A stretch of 64,000 nucleotides of DNA, from positions 2,852,001 to 2,916,000 of the forward strand of contig NZ_CP025249.1 in NCBI RefSeq assembly GCF_009930875.1, read 5' to 3'. The notes beneath the pieces were generated by a model. That model did not search any database. It worked only from the letters and a program-made list of their open reading frames with translations, and was not told the DNA's origin. A program made the translations under genes and the position numbers. Shown here piece after piece: positions 37,087 through 46,990 of this stretch. The DNA comes from Actinomyces sp. 432. Its GTDB lineage: Bacteria > Actinomycetota > Actinomycetes > Actinomycetales > Actinomycetaceae. How positions within the stretch are numbered: position 1 is the stretch's first letter; each line of letters starts with the position of its first letter.

Positions 37087-37169
37087 CACCGGCCCGCCCC
37101 CGCGGCAACGGCTCGCCCGGTCTCGCCGCGCCGGCCGCACCGTCCCCCACACCGGCCCGCCCCCGCGGC
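37087..37169. repeat. 20-bp direct repeat in GC-rich spacer
   Basis: CACCGGCCCGCCCCCGCGGC occurs at 37087-37106 and 37150-37169 upstream of the response regulator. The spacer (36999-37252) is strongly C/G-biased and has no gene. No function is evident. Confidence 0.7.
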
Positions 37170-37252
37170 GCCGGCGAGCTCCCGGAGAAATACATTCCCC
37201 ACTCCCACCCAGGGTTCAGCAGACTCCCAGACTCGCCGTGCACAGTGGCGGC

Positions 37253-37999
37253 ATGGACCGAACCCACGATTCTCAGCAGACGTCTTATGAAGCTCGCCTC
37301 CTCGTGGTGGACGACGAGCCGAATATCCGCGACCTGCTCGCATCATCGCTGCGCTTCGCCGGCTTCGAGGTACTTACGGCAGCGGACGGGAACGGCGCTC
37401 TGCGCGGCGCCGAGGACGCCGACCCCGACCTGATCGTGCTGGACGTCATGCTGCCGGACATGGACGGGTTCACGGTCGCCCGGCGCCTGCGCGAGCGCGA
37501 CGTGACCATCCCGATCCTGTTTCTGACCGCCCGCGACGACATGGCGGACAAGGTGCAGGGCCTGACCGTAGGCGGCGACGACTACGTCACCAAGCCCTTC
37601 GGCCTGGAGGAGGTCGTGGCCCGCATCCGCGCCATCCTGCGCCGCACCCGCGCCCTGGAGGGCGAGGACGACGGCATGGTGCGGGTGGCCGACCTGGTCC
37701 TGGATGAGGACGCCCACGAGGTGCACCGGGCCGGCGTCGAGGTGGACCTGTCCCCCACCGAGTTCAAGCTGCTGCGCTACCTGATGCTCAACGCCGGCCG
37801 CGTGGTGTCCAAGTCGCAAATCCTGGACCACGTGTGGGAGTACGACTGGAACGGTGACGCCGCCATCGTCGAGTCCTACATCTCCTACCTGCGCCGCAAG
37901 GTGGACCAGATCTCCGGCGCCGACGGGAACCCGGTTGCCCCGCTGATCCAGACGCGCCGCGGCGTCGGTTACATGCTGCGCGAACCCAAGGCGAGCTGA
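37253..37999 (+). CDS. OmpR-family response regulator (MprA/TcrX-like)
   Basis: The receiver domain (residues 15-130) has the acidic pair D20/D21, the phosphoacceptor D64 in VLDVMLPDMDG, and K114 in VTKPFG. The winged-helix DNA-binding domain (about 145-245) shows VDLSPTEFKLLRYLMLNAGR and AAIVESYISYLRRKVD. The kinase gene starts 2 bp after its stop, so they form one transcriptional and translational unit. The closest general type is MprA/TcrX of envelope-stress systems; the signal is unknown. Confidence 0.95.
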   Translation: MDRTHDSQQTSYEARLLVVDDEPNIRDLLASSLRFAGFEVLTAADGNGALRGAEDADPDLIVLDVMLPDMDGFTVARRLRERDVTIPILFLTARDDMADKVQGLTVGGDDYVTKPFGLEEVVARIRAILRRTRALEGEDDGMVRVADLVLDEDAHEVHRAGVEVDLSPTEFKLLRYLMLNAGRVVSKSQILDHVWEYDWNGDAAIVESYISYLRRKVDQISGADGNPVAPLIQTRRGVGYMLREPKAS

Positions 38000-38001
38000 G
38001 C

Positions 38002-39635
38002 GTGCGCGCCACCGTGAGGAACACGGTGCGCCGCCCACCCCGGGGACGCCAGTACCGGCCGATTAAACGCGGCCGCTGGCACCTGCTGACCGCCTGCAAG
38101 CGGGCTTGGCGCACCCAGCCGCTGCGCACCCGCCTGGCGCTGCTCACCACCGGCCTGCTGACCGTCGGGCTGTTCGCGTCGTCGCTGTCAGTAACCTCGC
38201 TGCTTGAGAACCACCTGGTCGGCCAGGTGGACGCCCAGCTGCGCAACACCGCGCAGGCCATCGGCACCCAGGGGCTGACCGCGCTCAGCTCCAGCCGCAT
38301 CAACAGCTCCGACGCCAGCTCCTCCATGCCGTCCACCTACTATGTGGAGGCACAGTACCTGGATGGCAAGACCGGCCAGATGGTCTCCTCGGACACCGCC
38401 AACAAGTACGGGGTCCCAGCGATCGGAGTACTGTCGGTGGACGACGCCGTCGCGCAGGCCTCCGACCCCAGGCTGTTCACCGTCGAGTCGAACCAGCTGA
38501 ACCACCCGTGGCGGGTCATCATCCTGCCGATCGATGACCGCACCTCCGGGGAGCACGTCGGCGTGGTTGCGATCGCCCTGCCGCTGAGCGACGTCATGGA
38601 GACGGTTGAGCAGACCAGACTGGCGGTGGCCCTGACCGACGTCTCGCTGATTCTGCTGGGAGCCATGGCCGCCACCTACCTGGTGCGCCGCTCGTTCCGC
38701 ACGCTGCGGCAGATCGAGGGCGTGGCCGGGCAGATCGCCAGCGGCGACCTGTCCGCACGTGTTCCCGTGACCGAGCCGCCGACTACGGAGGTCGGCTCCT
38801 TGCAGCGGGCACTGAACACCATGCTGCAGCAGAACGAGCAGGCCTTCGACGTCCAGGTAGTCGCCCAGGAGCGCATGACCCGCTTCGTCTCCGACGCCTC
38901 GCACGAGCTGCGTACGCCCCTGTCCGCCATTCGCGGCTACGGCGAGCTGTATCGCATGGGCGGGGTGCCGCCGGAGCGGACCGCGGAGGTGATGGGACGG
39001 ATCGAGTCGGAGGCATCCCGCATGGGTAGGCTGGTGGACGACCTGCTGCAGCTGGCCCGGATGGATGAGGGCCGGGAGATGAGCATGGCCCCCGTGGACC
39101 TGACCCAGATCGCCGCCGGGGCGCTGACGGACATGATGGTGCTGGCCCCGGACCGCGACTGCGCCCTCATTCCGCTAGGCGACGCCGCTGGCGCCGACGA
39201 CGAGGTCGAGCCCGCCATGGTGCTGGGCGACCGGGACCGCCTGTCCCAGGTACTGACTAACCTGCTGGGCAACGTCACCCGGCACACGCCTGAGGGCACG
39301 CCGGTGGAGATCGCCGTCGGCACCGTGCCGCACCCCGCGGGCGCAGGCGCGCCGGGGGCGCCGAGCGTTGTAGTCGAGGTGCGCGACCACGGGCCGGGCG
39401 TCGCCCCGGCCGACGCGAAGAAGGTCTTCCAGCGCTTCTACCGGGCCGATACCTCCCGCAACCGCAAGACCGGAGGCTCTGGGCTGGGACTGTCGATTGT
39501 GGCGGCCATCATCGCCCGCCACGGCGGCACCGTGCGGATGGACCAGACGCCGGGGGCGGCGCCACCGTGCACATCGAGCTGCCCGCCCTCGTGACCCCGG
39601 TGGACAAGGCCACCCCCACACCCGACGCCCAGTAA
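38002..39635 (+). pseudogene. Sensor histidine kinase (one-base frameshift near the 3' end)
   Basis: The kinase has two membrane helices (about 42-62 and 212-232) flanking an extracytoplasmic sensor, then HAMP and HisKA with H301 in DASHELRTPLSA. The ATPase has the N-box NLLGNVTRH, DHGPGVAP and GGSGLGLSIV. In the given frame it ends PGAAPPCTSSCPPS at 39594. If one G is added to the G5 run at 39552-39556, it continues TVHIELPALVTPVDKA and stops at 39635 (544 residues), the normal end of the fold. The catalytic domain is complete either way, so the protein may work even if the shift is real. GTG 38002 is the start. Confidence 0.85.
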
Positions 39636-39636
39636 T

Positions 39637-39699
39637 CCCGCCGAGATCGCTAGACGTTACATGCCGAGTTCGGTAGACGTTACGTGCCGAGTTCGGTCG
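39637..39699. repeat. 23-bp tandem repeat locus C (three units, minus orientation)
   Basis: Three abutting units occur at 39677-39699, 39654-39676 and 39637-39653 (truncated), read leftward. The unit core is CCGAACTCGGCACGTAAC. It starts right after the corrected kinase stop codon. Confidence 0.88.
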
Positions 39700-39823
39700 C
39701 GCGGCGACCTCCCTGGCATGCGCGTAGCCGCGAAAGGTGGTGGGTAGAACACCCCGTGGGCTTCAAGTTCGCCGCCAGTAGTCCTACGATGGCTCCGTTT
39801 CATCTCATCTCGGAGGCTTTCTC

Positions 39824-41107
39824 ATGAGCCCTATGGACGTGGTTGACGCCCCCCAGTGGCTGCTTCCCGCTTTCGTCCGCTGTACCAAAGCGGTCGGCGC
39901 CACGGCACCGGTGGAGCAGATTCGCTCTGCCGGAGAGGAGCTCGTCTCCCGCTGGACGACCCCGGACCGGCACTTCCACAATCTCAAGCACGTCATCAAC
40001 ATGCTGGCGCGCGTCGATGAGCTTGCCGATGAGTCCCACAACCCCGACGTGATGCGCCTGGCAACCTGGTACCACGGCTGCGTCTTCTCCACCGCCAGCG
40101 AATCCACCTACCGACGCAACGGCGGCGAGGACGAGGTCGCCTCCGCCGCCTACGCGGCCAAGAGCCTGCAGTCGCTCGGCGTGCCCGACAAGACGGTGGA
40201 CCGTGTGTGCGCGCTGATCCTGAACCTCAAGCGCCACAACCTGGCGAGTAACGACATTGACGCCCAGGCCCTCAACGATGCCGATCTAGGGGCGCTTGCG
40301 GTAGAGCCGCAGCAGTACAAGAGCTACCGGATGGGTGTGCGCCAGGAGTACGCGCACATCCCCCTGGAGGACTACCTGCGGGCGCGCCTGGCGATCATTA
40401 CCCGGCTGCTGGACCGCGAGTCACTGTTCTCCTCCCCGCTCGGCGCCCGTTGGGAACTGCCTGCGCGCGAGAACCTGGAGGCGGAGAAGCAGCACTTGGA
40501 GGACAAGCTGGCGCGCTTGCCCCAGGCCGATGCCGCCGAGTGCTCTTGCTGCCGGGCCGCACAGCCTGCTGCCCCCGAGGCCGGGGCGGACGGCGCAGCA
40601 GCTGCCGAGCAGGGCGCCGTCGTCGGCGCACCTTCGGAGCCGGCGGGCACGGGAGCCACCGCGCCGGGGGAATCCCCCGCTGGTGCTGACGGCGCCCAGC
40701 AACCGCCTGCTCACAGGGAAACGGATCCCTGGATCGGTGGCCTGGAGGCCGCGGGTGAGGAGGACGAGGTGCGACACGCCGTCCCGTCGGCGATACGGAC
40801 CTCCCCCGTGTCCGCACCGACACCCACCGAGGCTGCGCGCGCACGCCGCTCCCGTACGGTGGAGGACTCCGACGATGCGCACACGACGTCCCTGGAGTCG
40901 TGCGCCGATGAGCTGGACCAGCTGTTGTCCAAGCCACGTCCGGGCGAGGAGGGCCCCACGGATCGCGCCAGCGCGGCGGAGGCGGAGCGCGCCAAGCTCG
41001 CCGAGAAGCTACGCGCCAAGTGCGAGGAGGCCAAGGCCCTGCGGGAGGCGCGCACAGGCGAGTTCGCCGCCATCACCGAGCCGATACTCGGCTCCTCCGC
41101 AGACTGA
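39824..41107 (+). CDS. HD-superfamily phosphohydrolase-like protein with degenerate metal site
   Basis: Residues 1-210 resemble the COG4339 HD hydrolases: RHFHNLKHVINML, then LATWYHGCVFSTASES where active members have the HD pair, EDEVASAAYAAKSLQSLG, and NDADLGALAV. The central Asp is replaced by Gly (HG for HD), so metal hydrolysis may be lost. Residues 230-427 form a low-complexity tail of Ala, Pro and Glu with a helix near the end (AEKLRAKCEEAKALREAR). GGAGGC precedes the ATG. The role is unknown. Confidence 0.7.
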   Translation: MSPMDVVDAPQWLLPAFVRCTKAVGATAPVEQIRSAGEELVSRWTTPDRHFHNLKHVINMLARVDELADESHNPDVMRLATWYHGCVFSTASESTYRRNGGEDEVASAAYAAKSLQSLGVPDKTVDRVCALILNLKRHNLASNDIDAQALNDADLGALAVEPQQYKSYRMGVRQEYAHIPLEDYLRARLAIITRLLDRESLFSSPLGARWELPARENLEAEKQHLEDKLARLPQADAAECSCCRAAQPAAPEAGADGAAAAEQGAVVGAPSEPAGTGATAPGESPAGADGAQQPPAHRETDPWIGGLEAAGEEDEVRHAVPSAIRTSPVSAPTPTEAARARRSRTVEDSDDAHTTSLESCADELDQLLSKPRPGEEGPTDRASAAEAERAKLAEKLRAKCEEAKALREARTGEFAAITEPILGSSAD

Positions 41108-41221
41108 CGCCGCGGGACCATGCCGTCTGCCACTGTCGGCCGCAACCCCGATTCACGACCGAACCGATGACCTGTGAAGTCCGGCCGCATTCGTGCTTTT
41201 TCCTCGGTCCCAAGTGCCCCT

Positions 41222-42451
41222 TCAGGATCGGCGCAGCGCGTCCACCGCCTCGAGCTGCGACACAACGCGAGCAGCCATGAGTCCTCCCGCAATGCCAGCC
41301 GTTATCCCGATCAGAGGCCCAGCTCCGAGGACCGCCGGGGTCATGACCGGCGTCCAGTCGTGCACGGCACTGACGATGACGATTACGAGCACGCCAATTG
41401 ATTCGCCCGTAAGAGCGCCCACTCCTCCCAGCAGCGCCGCCTCGATCACAACCTGTAGATGGATGTGACGCACACGCGCCCCCAGCGCGCGCCTGAGCCC
41501 TATTTCCGCGGCCCTTTCATTGACCGAGGACAGTGTGGCGGTACCGATCGCAAGCGCCGAGATCACAAGGATCACGACGGCGACGGCGAGGAGTAGTCCG
41601 CTGATGGAGTCCTCTACGCCCTCTGTGGCCCGCGACCAGTCCTGGGGCGCGGTAACCGTGAACAACGACGGCGCGTCCGGGCGCAGGGCGTAGCGAACCT
41701 GGCGGGCAATGAGGTCCGCCGCGCCGACGTCGGTGCGGATCGTCATTTGAGCGGGGTGCTGGGTGGTTGGTGGCCCGAATAGATTCAGGGCCGTCTGGTT
41801 CGGAATGATGATGGCGGTGTTGAGCTGTGGGACGGCCTCGCTTTTGCCCAGAACACCGATGATTGTGAAGTGCTCACCGTTGATGCTGATTGTGGCGGGC
41901 AGCCGCAGGTCGGCTATCCCGAGCTTGTCGGCCGCGCGCTCGCCGAGGATCGCGGTACGCGCACCAGAGGCGACGAGGAAGTCCGTGAACCCGATGCCGT
42001 CCGCACGCACCGAGGGCGCCAGGTCGTTCACGCTGGCGTCGGCGGCATATACGGCGAGGGAGTCGGCGAGGTTCTGTGTAGATGAGGATGTGCGCACGTC
42101 CAGGTCGAGGGCATTGGCGTCGAGCTGCCAATACAGTGAGGCCGACTGCACGCCGTTAAGCGCGGTGACGGCATCGGCGCCATCCACGGGGAAGCCCATC
42201 GGGTCGGCGTCGGTCATCTGCTCAGGGTCCATCCGGACGGTCACCAGGGTGGTCTGCAGAAGGGAGAAGCCGACGTTGATCTGGCCTGCCGCCGTCTGCG
42301 AGATCCCAATGAGAGCAACGAGGCTGGCGACTCCAATGAGGGTGGAGGCCAGAGTGAGTAATGAGCGCCCGGGCCCGCCGGAGACCGAGGCAAGGGCCTC
42401 GCGCACAATGTCAATGAACGCGGCGCGGCCGGGGGCAATACGGCGTCTCAT
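41222..42451 (-). CDS. MacB/FtsX-type ABC permease
   Basis: One N-terminal helix (LLTLASTLIGVASLVALIGI) is followed by a large extracytoplasmic domain (about 55-280) and three C-terminal helices, the FtsX/MacB plan. SSVNERAAEIGLRRALGARV is the diagnostic cytoplasmic loop. The start overlaps the ATPase stop (ATGA). It is the terminal gene of the export operon. MacB-type pumps use ATP to drive extracytoplasmic work such as peptide or lipoprotein export. Confidence 0.9.
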   Translation of the reverse strand: MRRRIAPGRAAFIDIVREALASVSGGPGRSLLTLASTLIGVASLVALIGISQTAAGQINVGFSLLQTTLVTVRMDPEQMTDADPMGFPVDGADAVTALNGVQSASLYWQLDANALDLDVRTSSSTQNLADSLAVYAADASVNDLAPSVRADGIGFTDFLVASGARTAILGERAADKLGIADLRLPATISINGEHFTIIGVLGKSEAVPQLNTAIIIPNQTALNLFGPPTTQHPAQMTIRTDVGAADLIARQVRYALRPDAPSLFTVTAPQDWSRATEGVEDSISGLLLAVAVVILVISALAIGTATLSSVNERAAEIGLRRALGARVRHIHLQVVIEAALLGGVGALTGESIGVLVIVIVSAVHDWTPVMTPAVLGAGPLIGITAGIAGGLMAARVVSQLEAVDALRRS

Positions 42452-43179
42452 GCGAACCCCTCCGTGAGAGCGCCGTCCCTGACCCGCAGCACACGGGGCG
42501 CCCGTGAAGCGTGCTCCTCATTGTGAGTGACCATGATGATCGTGGTCCCAGACTCGTTGAGGGAGGCAAAGACGTCGAGGACGCCTTGGGCGTGGGAGGA
42601 GTCGAGGTTGCCCGTCGGCTCGTCACTCAGCACGAGGGGCGGATGGGTGCAGACAGCTCTGGCGATCGCCACACGTTGCTGCTCGCCGCCGGAGAGTTCG
42701 TTGGGCAGTGCGTCCGCCTTGTGCGCCATACCGACACGTTCAAGCGCCGCCATGGCGCTGTCCCGACGCACCGACCGGGGGATGCCGGCATACAGGCCGG
42801 CCAGGGCGACGTTGTCAAGCGCGGTGCGCTCACCGATGAGGTGGAACGCCTGGAATACGAAGCCGATGCTCTTCGAGCGCAGGGCCGCGAGGTGCGCGTC
42901 GTCCAATGAGGTGGTATCCGTCCCGTCCAGCAGGTAGCGCCCGGAGGTCGGCCGGTCAAGCGTGCCGAGAATATTAAGGAGAGTTGACTTTCCGGACCCG
43001 GAGGCGCCGACAACGGCCACAAGCTCCCCACGGGCCACCGTCGTCGTCACATTGTCTAGGGCGAGGGTAGGGACCCTGCCGGAATAGAGGCGGCTGACGC
43101 CCTCCAGTTGAATGAGCGGCCGTTCCGCGCCCCTCGGCTCATCCGGGGCGGTTGCGGCGGGTGAAGCGCCGGCCCTCAC
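42448..43179 (-). CDS. MacB/LolD-type ABC transporter ATPase
   Basis: The 243-residue ATPase has Walker A GASGSGKST, Q-loop VFQAFHLIGERTALDNV, signature LSGGEQQRVAIARAV, Walker B PLVLSDEPTGNLDS and the H-loop VTHNEEHASRA. I set the start at GTG 43179, since the frame open beyond it overlaps the adaptor's coding end. It lies between the adaptor and permease genes. Because the adaptor is split by an IS in this strain, its transcription may depend on read-through or a promoter inside the insertion. Confidence 0.9.
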   Translation of the reverse strand: MRAGASPAATAPDEPRGAERPLIQLEGVSRLYSGRVPTLALDNVTTTVARGELVAVVGASGSGKSTLLNILGTLDRPTSGRYLLDGTDTTSLDDAHLAALRSKSIGFVFQAFHLIGERTALDNVALAGLYAGIPRSVRRDSAMAALERVGMAHKADALPNELSGGEQQRVAIARAVCTHPPLVLSDEPTGNLDSSHAQGVLDVFASLNESGTTIIMVTHNEEHASRAPRVLRVRDGALTEGFA

Positions 43180-43286
43180 GGCGTCATCACTGTCCTCCCA
43201 CGATGACAACGCTATCCCGGGTGATCGCGTCAGGGTCGTTCGGCCGGATTTCGACGTAGCCGTCGGCCTCAAGGCCAACGGTGACC

Positions 43287-43833
43287 TCTACACGGGTCAG
43301 CGTATCCGTGCCGGTGAGGGTTATGACCGTCGTCGTCCCGTCCGCGCGTTCAGAAACCGCCCCGATCGGAACGCACAGGACGCTTGTGCCGGTGCTCTCA
43401 CGGATAAGACGGGCGGTTACCGTCCCGGCTAGGGCGGCGGGGTCCAGGTCCGTGTCGCAGCCGACCGTCACCTGCGTGCGTCCGGAGTCGGCGGCGTCCA
43501 GCGCGGTGACGCTGCAGGCCGCACCGTCACCGAGCGCATCGACATTCGCCGTCGCACCGACGCGCAGTTCGGCCGCCTGACCTGCCACGGTTTTGCCGCG
43601 CAGCACCAGGTCTCCCGATCCGAGGGAGACAACCGCCTGCTGGGCCTCCCGTCCAACCTGCCCCGATACGGACAGGACGGTCGCGCTGCCTTCGGGAACG
43701 AACACAACTTCGGAGCGCGGCAGGACGACGCCGATGCGAGCCTCGGTATCGGCCAGGTCGGCCTGCGCATCGGCGAGTTCTGCCCGCGCCGTGGTCAATG
43801 ACGTCGAGTCTGCGCTGGTGGGGCCTTCCTCCT
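43287..43833. repeat. 547-bp direct repeat, left copy (long target duplication)
   Basis: I found no difference from 46991-47537 (offset 3704). The match ends exactly at the IS inverted repeat on its right edge. It is coding sequence of the adaptor gene. Confidence 0.9.
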
Positions 43834-44395
43834 CCTGACTCGTGCCACTTTAGTGCCCTGCGGTGTTTAGGTTGTTGAGGATTTGCTGTGCGGTCTGGGT
43901 GGTCTGGGGCTGGGCGGTGATGTGGTGGCCGTTGATGGTGATGGTGACTTCTTGGAGTGGTTTGAGTTCGCGGATAAGTCGTTTGATGCTGATTCCGGTG
44001 GCGGCTTGTAGATGGCGGGCTATCGCGAGGGATGCCATGACGATGGTGAGGTGGGCCTGGATGGCGTCGTGGGTGTGGTGGAAGACGGGTCTGGCCTTCA
44101 GGTCATGCTTGGACATGCGGAATGATTGCTCCACGTGCCACAGCTCGTGATATGAGGCGATCACCTCACTGGCGGGCATGATGCCGGCGGGGATGTTGCT
44201 CACGTAGCCTTTCAGCCCGGCCAGTCTCTTGGCGCGGGCAAGAGCCTTCTCGTCGAGGACCTGGTCGCCCTTGCGGGTGGTGACGAACCGGGTGGCCTTG
44301 GGACGCCGATCCCCGGCAACCACCGCCCGAGCCCGGTTCTCCTGGGCGGTGAGGGTCTTGTTGTCCCTGGCGAACCGGCGCGCGCTGTAGGCCCA

Positions 44396-45840
44396 GAGCC
44401 TGTCAATATGTTTGTGTAAGTGGGCTGGGTCACAGGTGGGGGTTGATTCGTTCCGGGTAGGCCAGGGCCAGCTGTTGGAGGGCTTGTTTCCAGTTGGTGG
44501 TTACCGCTCCTTCCACGAGCCGGCCCTTGGCTTTGCGTTTGCTGGCGGGTAGGTTCTTCTCCTTCTCGCGCTGTCTGGCGCGCTTGTCCTCGATGTTGCA
44601 GATCGCCAGCCACAGCAGCTTCACCGCGGCGGCGTCGGAGGGGAACTGTCCCCGGTTCTTCGACACCTTGCGCAGCTGGTAGTTCAGCGACTCGATGGAG
44701 TTGGTTGTGTAGATGACCCGGCGCAGCATCGGCGGGAACGCCAGGAACGGCGTGAACCGCTCCCAGGCGTCGGTGAAGGTCTTGACCGCCGCCGGGTAAC
44801 GCTGGCCGAGTTCGCTGGTCTCGAAGGCCGCCAGGGCCTCCAGGGCGGCCTCCTCGTTGGCGGCCTGGTATATCGGCCGCAGGGCGGTGCACACGGCCTT
44901 GCGGTCCTTGTAGGACACGAACCGTGTGGCGGCCCGGATCAGGTGCACCACGCAGGTCTGGACGGTGGCCTGCGGCCAGGTCGCCTCGATCGCCTCGGGG
45001 AACCCGGTCAGCCCGTCGCAGCACACGATCAGCACGTCCTGGACGCCGCGGTTGGCCAGCTCGGCGCACACCCCGGCCCAGAACTTCGCCCCCTCATGGG
45101 CCTGTACCCAGATCCCCAGCACGTGCTTGATTCCGTCCATGTCCACGCCAACGGCGATGTGGGCGGCCCGGTTGGAAACATGGGCTCCGTCACGGATCTT
45201 GACCACGATCGCGTCCAGGTAGATCACCGGGTAGAGAGACTCCAGCGGCCGGTGCTGCCAGGCCAGGACCTCCTCGCCGATCTGGTCGGTGATCTTGCTG
45301 ATCGTCTCGTGGCTCAGCTCGGTGCCGATGGTCGAGGCCAGATGGTGCTGGATGTCCCGCACCGTCATTCCGCCGGCGTACAGGCTGATGATCATCCCGT
45401 CCAGGCCGTCCAGGCGGCGTTGTCCCTTGGGTACCAGCATCGGCGCGAAGGTGCCGGCTCTGTCCCGCGGCACGTCCAGGTCGACATCCCCGACCTCGGT
45501 GCTGATCGTCTTACGGCTGGTGCCGTTTCGGGAGTTGGGATGCGCCGCGGCGTCCGCAGCGCCCTTCTCATAGCCCAAGTGGCTGGTCAGCTCGGCCTCA
45601 AGACCCCGCTCCAAGGCCGCCTTGAGCACGCCGGTCAGCAGGCCATCCTCTCCAGTCAACGGGGTACCGGCATCGATCTGCGCGAAGATCTCATCCAACG
45701 CGCCCGAGGCCTTCAACTCCTCAGCGACCTTACGCTGCCGCTCACCAGCCGCAGCCCGCTCCTCATTCACATTCACACTCACAGTCTCATCTCCTTACAG
45801 ACCAGCCCACCACCCCTTACACAAACAATCTGACACCCTC
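44396..45840 (-). mobile_element. IS256-family insertion sequence
   Basis: The element is 1445 bp long. The ends are imperfect inverted repeats sharing TGTCA and TTTGTGTAAG. An 8-bp target duplication TAGGCCCA is at 44388-44395 and 45841-45848. It inserted into the IS1634-family transposase gene. Confidence 0.88.
44430..45782 (-). CDS. IS256-family (mutator-type) transposase
   Basis: The 450-residue transposase appears intact. Diagnostic features are GAADAAAHPNSRNGTSRKTI, DVPRDRAGTFAPMLVPK, the catalytic YPVIYLDAIVVKIRD, VCCDGLTGFPEAIEATWP and the late YTTNSIESLNYQLRK with the Glu of the DDE triad. The end inverted repeats and target duplication are also intact, so this copy should be mobile. 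GAGATGAGACTGTGAG-type sequence precedes the ATG, with no strong ribosome site. Confidence 0.95.
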   Translation of the reverse strand: MSVNVNEERAAAGERQRKVAEELKASGALDEIFAQIDAGTPLTGEDGLLTGVLKAALERGLEAELTSHLGYEKGAADAAAHPNSRNGTSRKTISTEVGDVDLDVPRDRAGTFAPMLVPKGQRRLDGLDGMIISLYAGGMTVRDIQHHLASTIGTELSHETISKITDQIGEEVLAWQHRPLESLYPVIYLDAIVVKIRDGAHVSNRAAHIAVGVDMDGIKHVLGIWVQAHEGAKFWAGVCAELANRGVQDVLIVCCDGLTGFPEAIEATWPQATVQTCVVHLIRAATRFVSYKDRKAVCTALRPIYQAANEEAALEALAAFETSELGQRYPAAVKTFTDAWERFTPFLAFPPMLRRVIYTTNSIESLNYQLRKVSKNRGQFPSDAAAVKLLWLAICNIEDKRARQREKEKNLPASKRKAKGRLVEGAVTTNWKQALQQLALAYPERINPHL

Positions 45841-46990
45841 TAGGCCCAGATCGCGCGCCACGAGCCCGGATGGGTGGCAGGGTCCCACACGGGCTCATCA
45901 CGCAGGCCGCTGTCGCGTTCCCTGCTGATGGAACCTTTACGTGGGGTGATGGTGTCGATGATCTGCCCGTCGGCCAAGGCGTCCCCGTGCCAGGCGAAGT
46001 GCGCCTCCAGGTCCGCCGGCGCCTTGGTCATGCGGGACCCCACAATGAACCCCAAGCCGGCCTGGTGGAGGGCTTGAAGGTTGCCGGCCGAGAGCATGCC
46101 GGCGTCCGCCACCACGACCAGGTGATCAATCCCCGACGCCTCCCGGAACTCCTCGATCATCGGCACGATCGTGCTGGTTTCGGCCTTGTTGCCCTCCCAG
46201 CAGCCGACACGTAGGGGGAAGCCCGTCCGGTCCACCAGCAGCCCCACAATGACCTGCGGGTCCACCCTGCGTTCCTTGGAATAGCCCACCCGCCGTAGGT
46301 CGTCCTCCTTCTCCGCCTCGAAGTACAGGGTCGTCACGTCATACAAACACAGACTCAGGTCCCCGCGGCCGGTGACGTGCCGCAGGCAGGCGTCCGCAAT
46401 CCGTTCCCGCCACTGGCGGCCCGCGCAGCGCGCCAGCGAGCGGAACAGTGTCCTCCTGGAGGCCGGCTGCACACCCAGCTCGGAGATCACCCGGGGTACC
46501 TGCTCCTTACTGGTGGGCTCGATCAGCCGGGCCAGCACCATCTGCCTGAAACCCTCATCCCCGCCAGTGGCCTCACCCAGCCCCAGGGCCTCGTAGGCGC
46601 CACACAGGACATCCCACAGCACAGCCGAGCGCTGCCCGACGACTACCGCCGGCGCGGCCTGGCCGGCGGCCTGAGGTGTCAGGCCGGCCAGGTCCAAAAC
46701 GCCCTGCCCGCCCCGGATCTTCTCCCGCCCCGCCTGAACCAGGGCCGCCAGCTCCGCCTCGTCGTGCGCTGAGCCCAGGTGCTCCACAATCCGGCGCACC
46801 CCATGCTCCTTAGCCACGATCTGCACCGCCGTAGCACCCGACGCGGTACGCACCTTACGAACATACGGGCTCACACACCATCACTCTACCGCCCACCGGA
46901 TTAGTGCCCCACAACCACCAACCCAACCGCACCACACCAACGAAAAACCACGATCCCGACGTCATGTCACCAAAAGTGGCACGAGTCAGG

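Larger units (their letters stand above)
43850..46874 (-). pseudogene. IS1634-family transposase, split by IS256-family element
   Basis: The N-terminal part (45841-46874) starts MSPYVRKVRTASGATAVQIV and has SLCLYDVTTLYFEAE and LVVVADAGMLSAGN, the DDE-type catalytic region. The C-terminal part (43850-44387) has YHELWHVEQSFRMSKHDLKA, with the late Glu. Removing 44388-45840 joins DPATHPGSWRAIWA to YSARRFARDNKTL in frame, giving 524 codons including stop. The transposase would thus be intact if the IS256-family element excised precisely. Its stop codon overlaps the left inverted repeat. Confidence 0.88.
43834..46990 (-). mobile_element. IS1634/IS1549-family insertion sequence (carrying a nested IS256-family element)
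   Basis: Both ends carry the 18-bp perfect inverted repeat CCTGACTCGTGCCACTTT (43834-43851 and, inverted, 46973-46990). Without the nested IS and its 8-bp duplication the element is 1704 bp, close to IS1549. It is bracketed by 547-bp direct repeats. Long target duplications are an established property of IS1634 and IS1549. Confidence 0.9.

Noticed and set aside
37087..37169. 20-bp direct repeat before the response regulator as a regulator-binding site
   Set aside because: It is pure C/G-rich low complexity in a biased spacer, so repetition by chance or slippage is enough to explain it.
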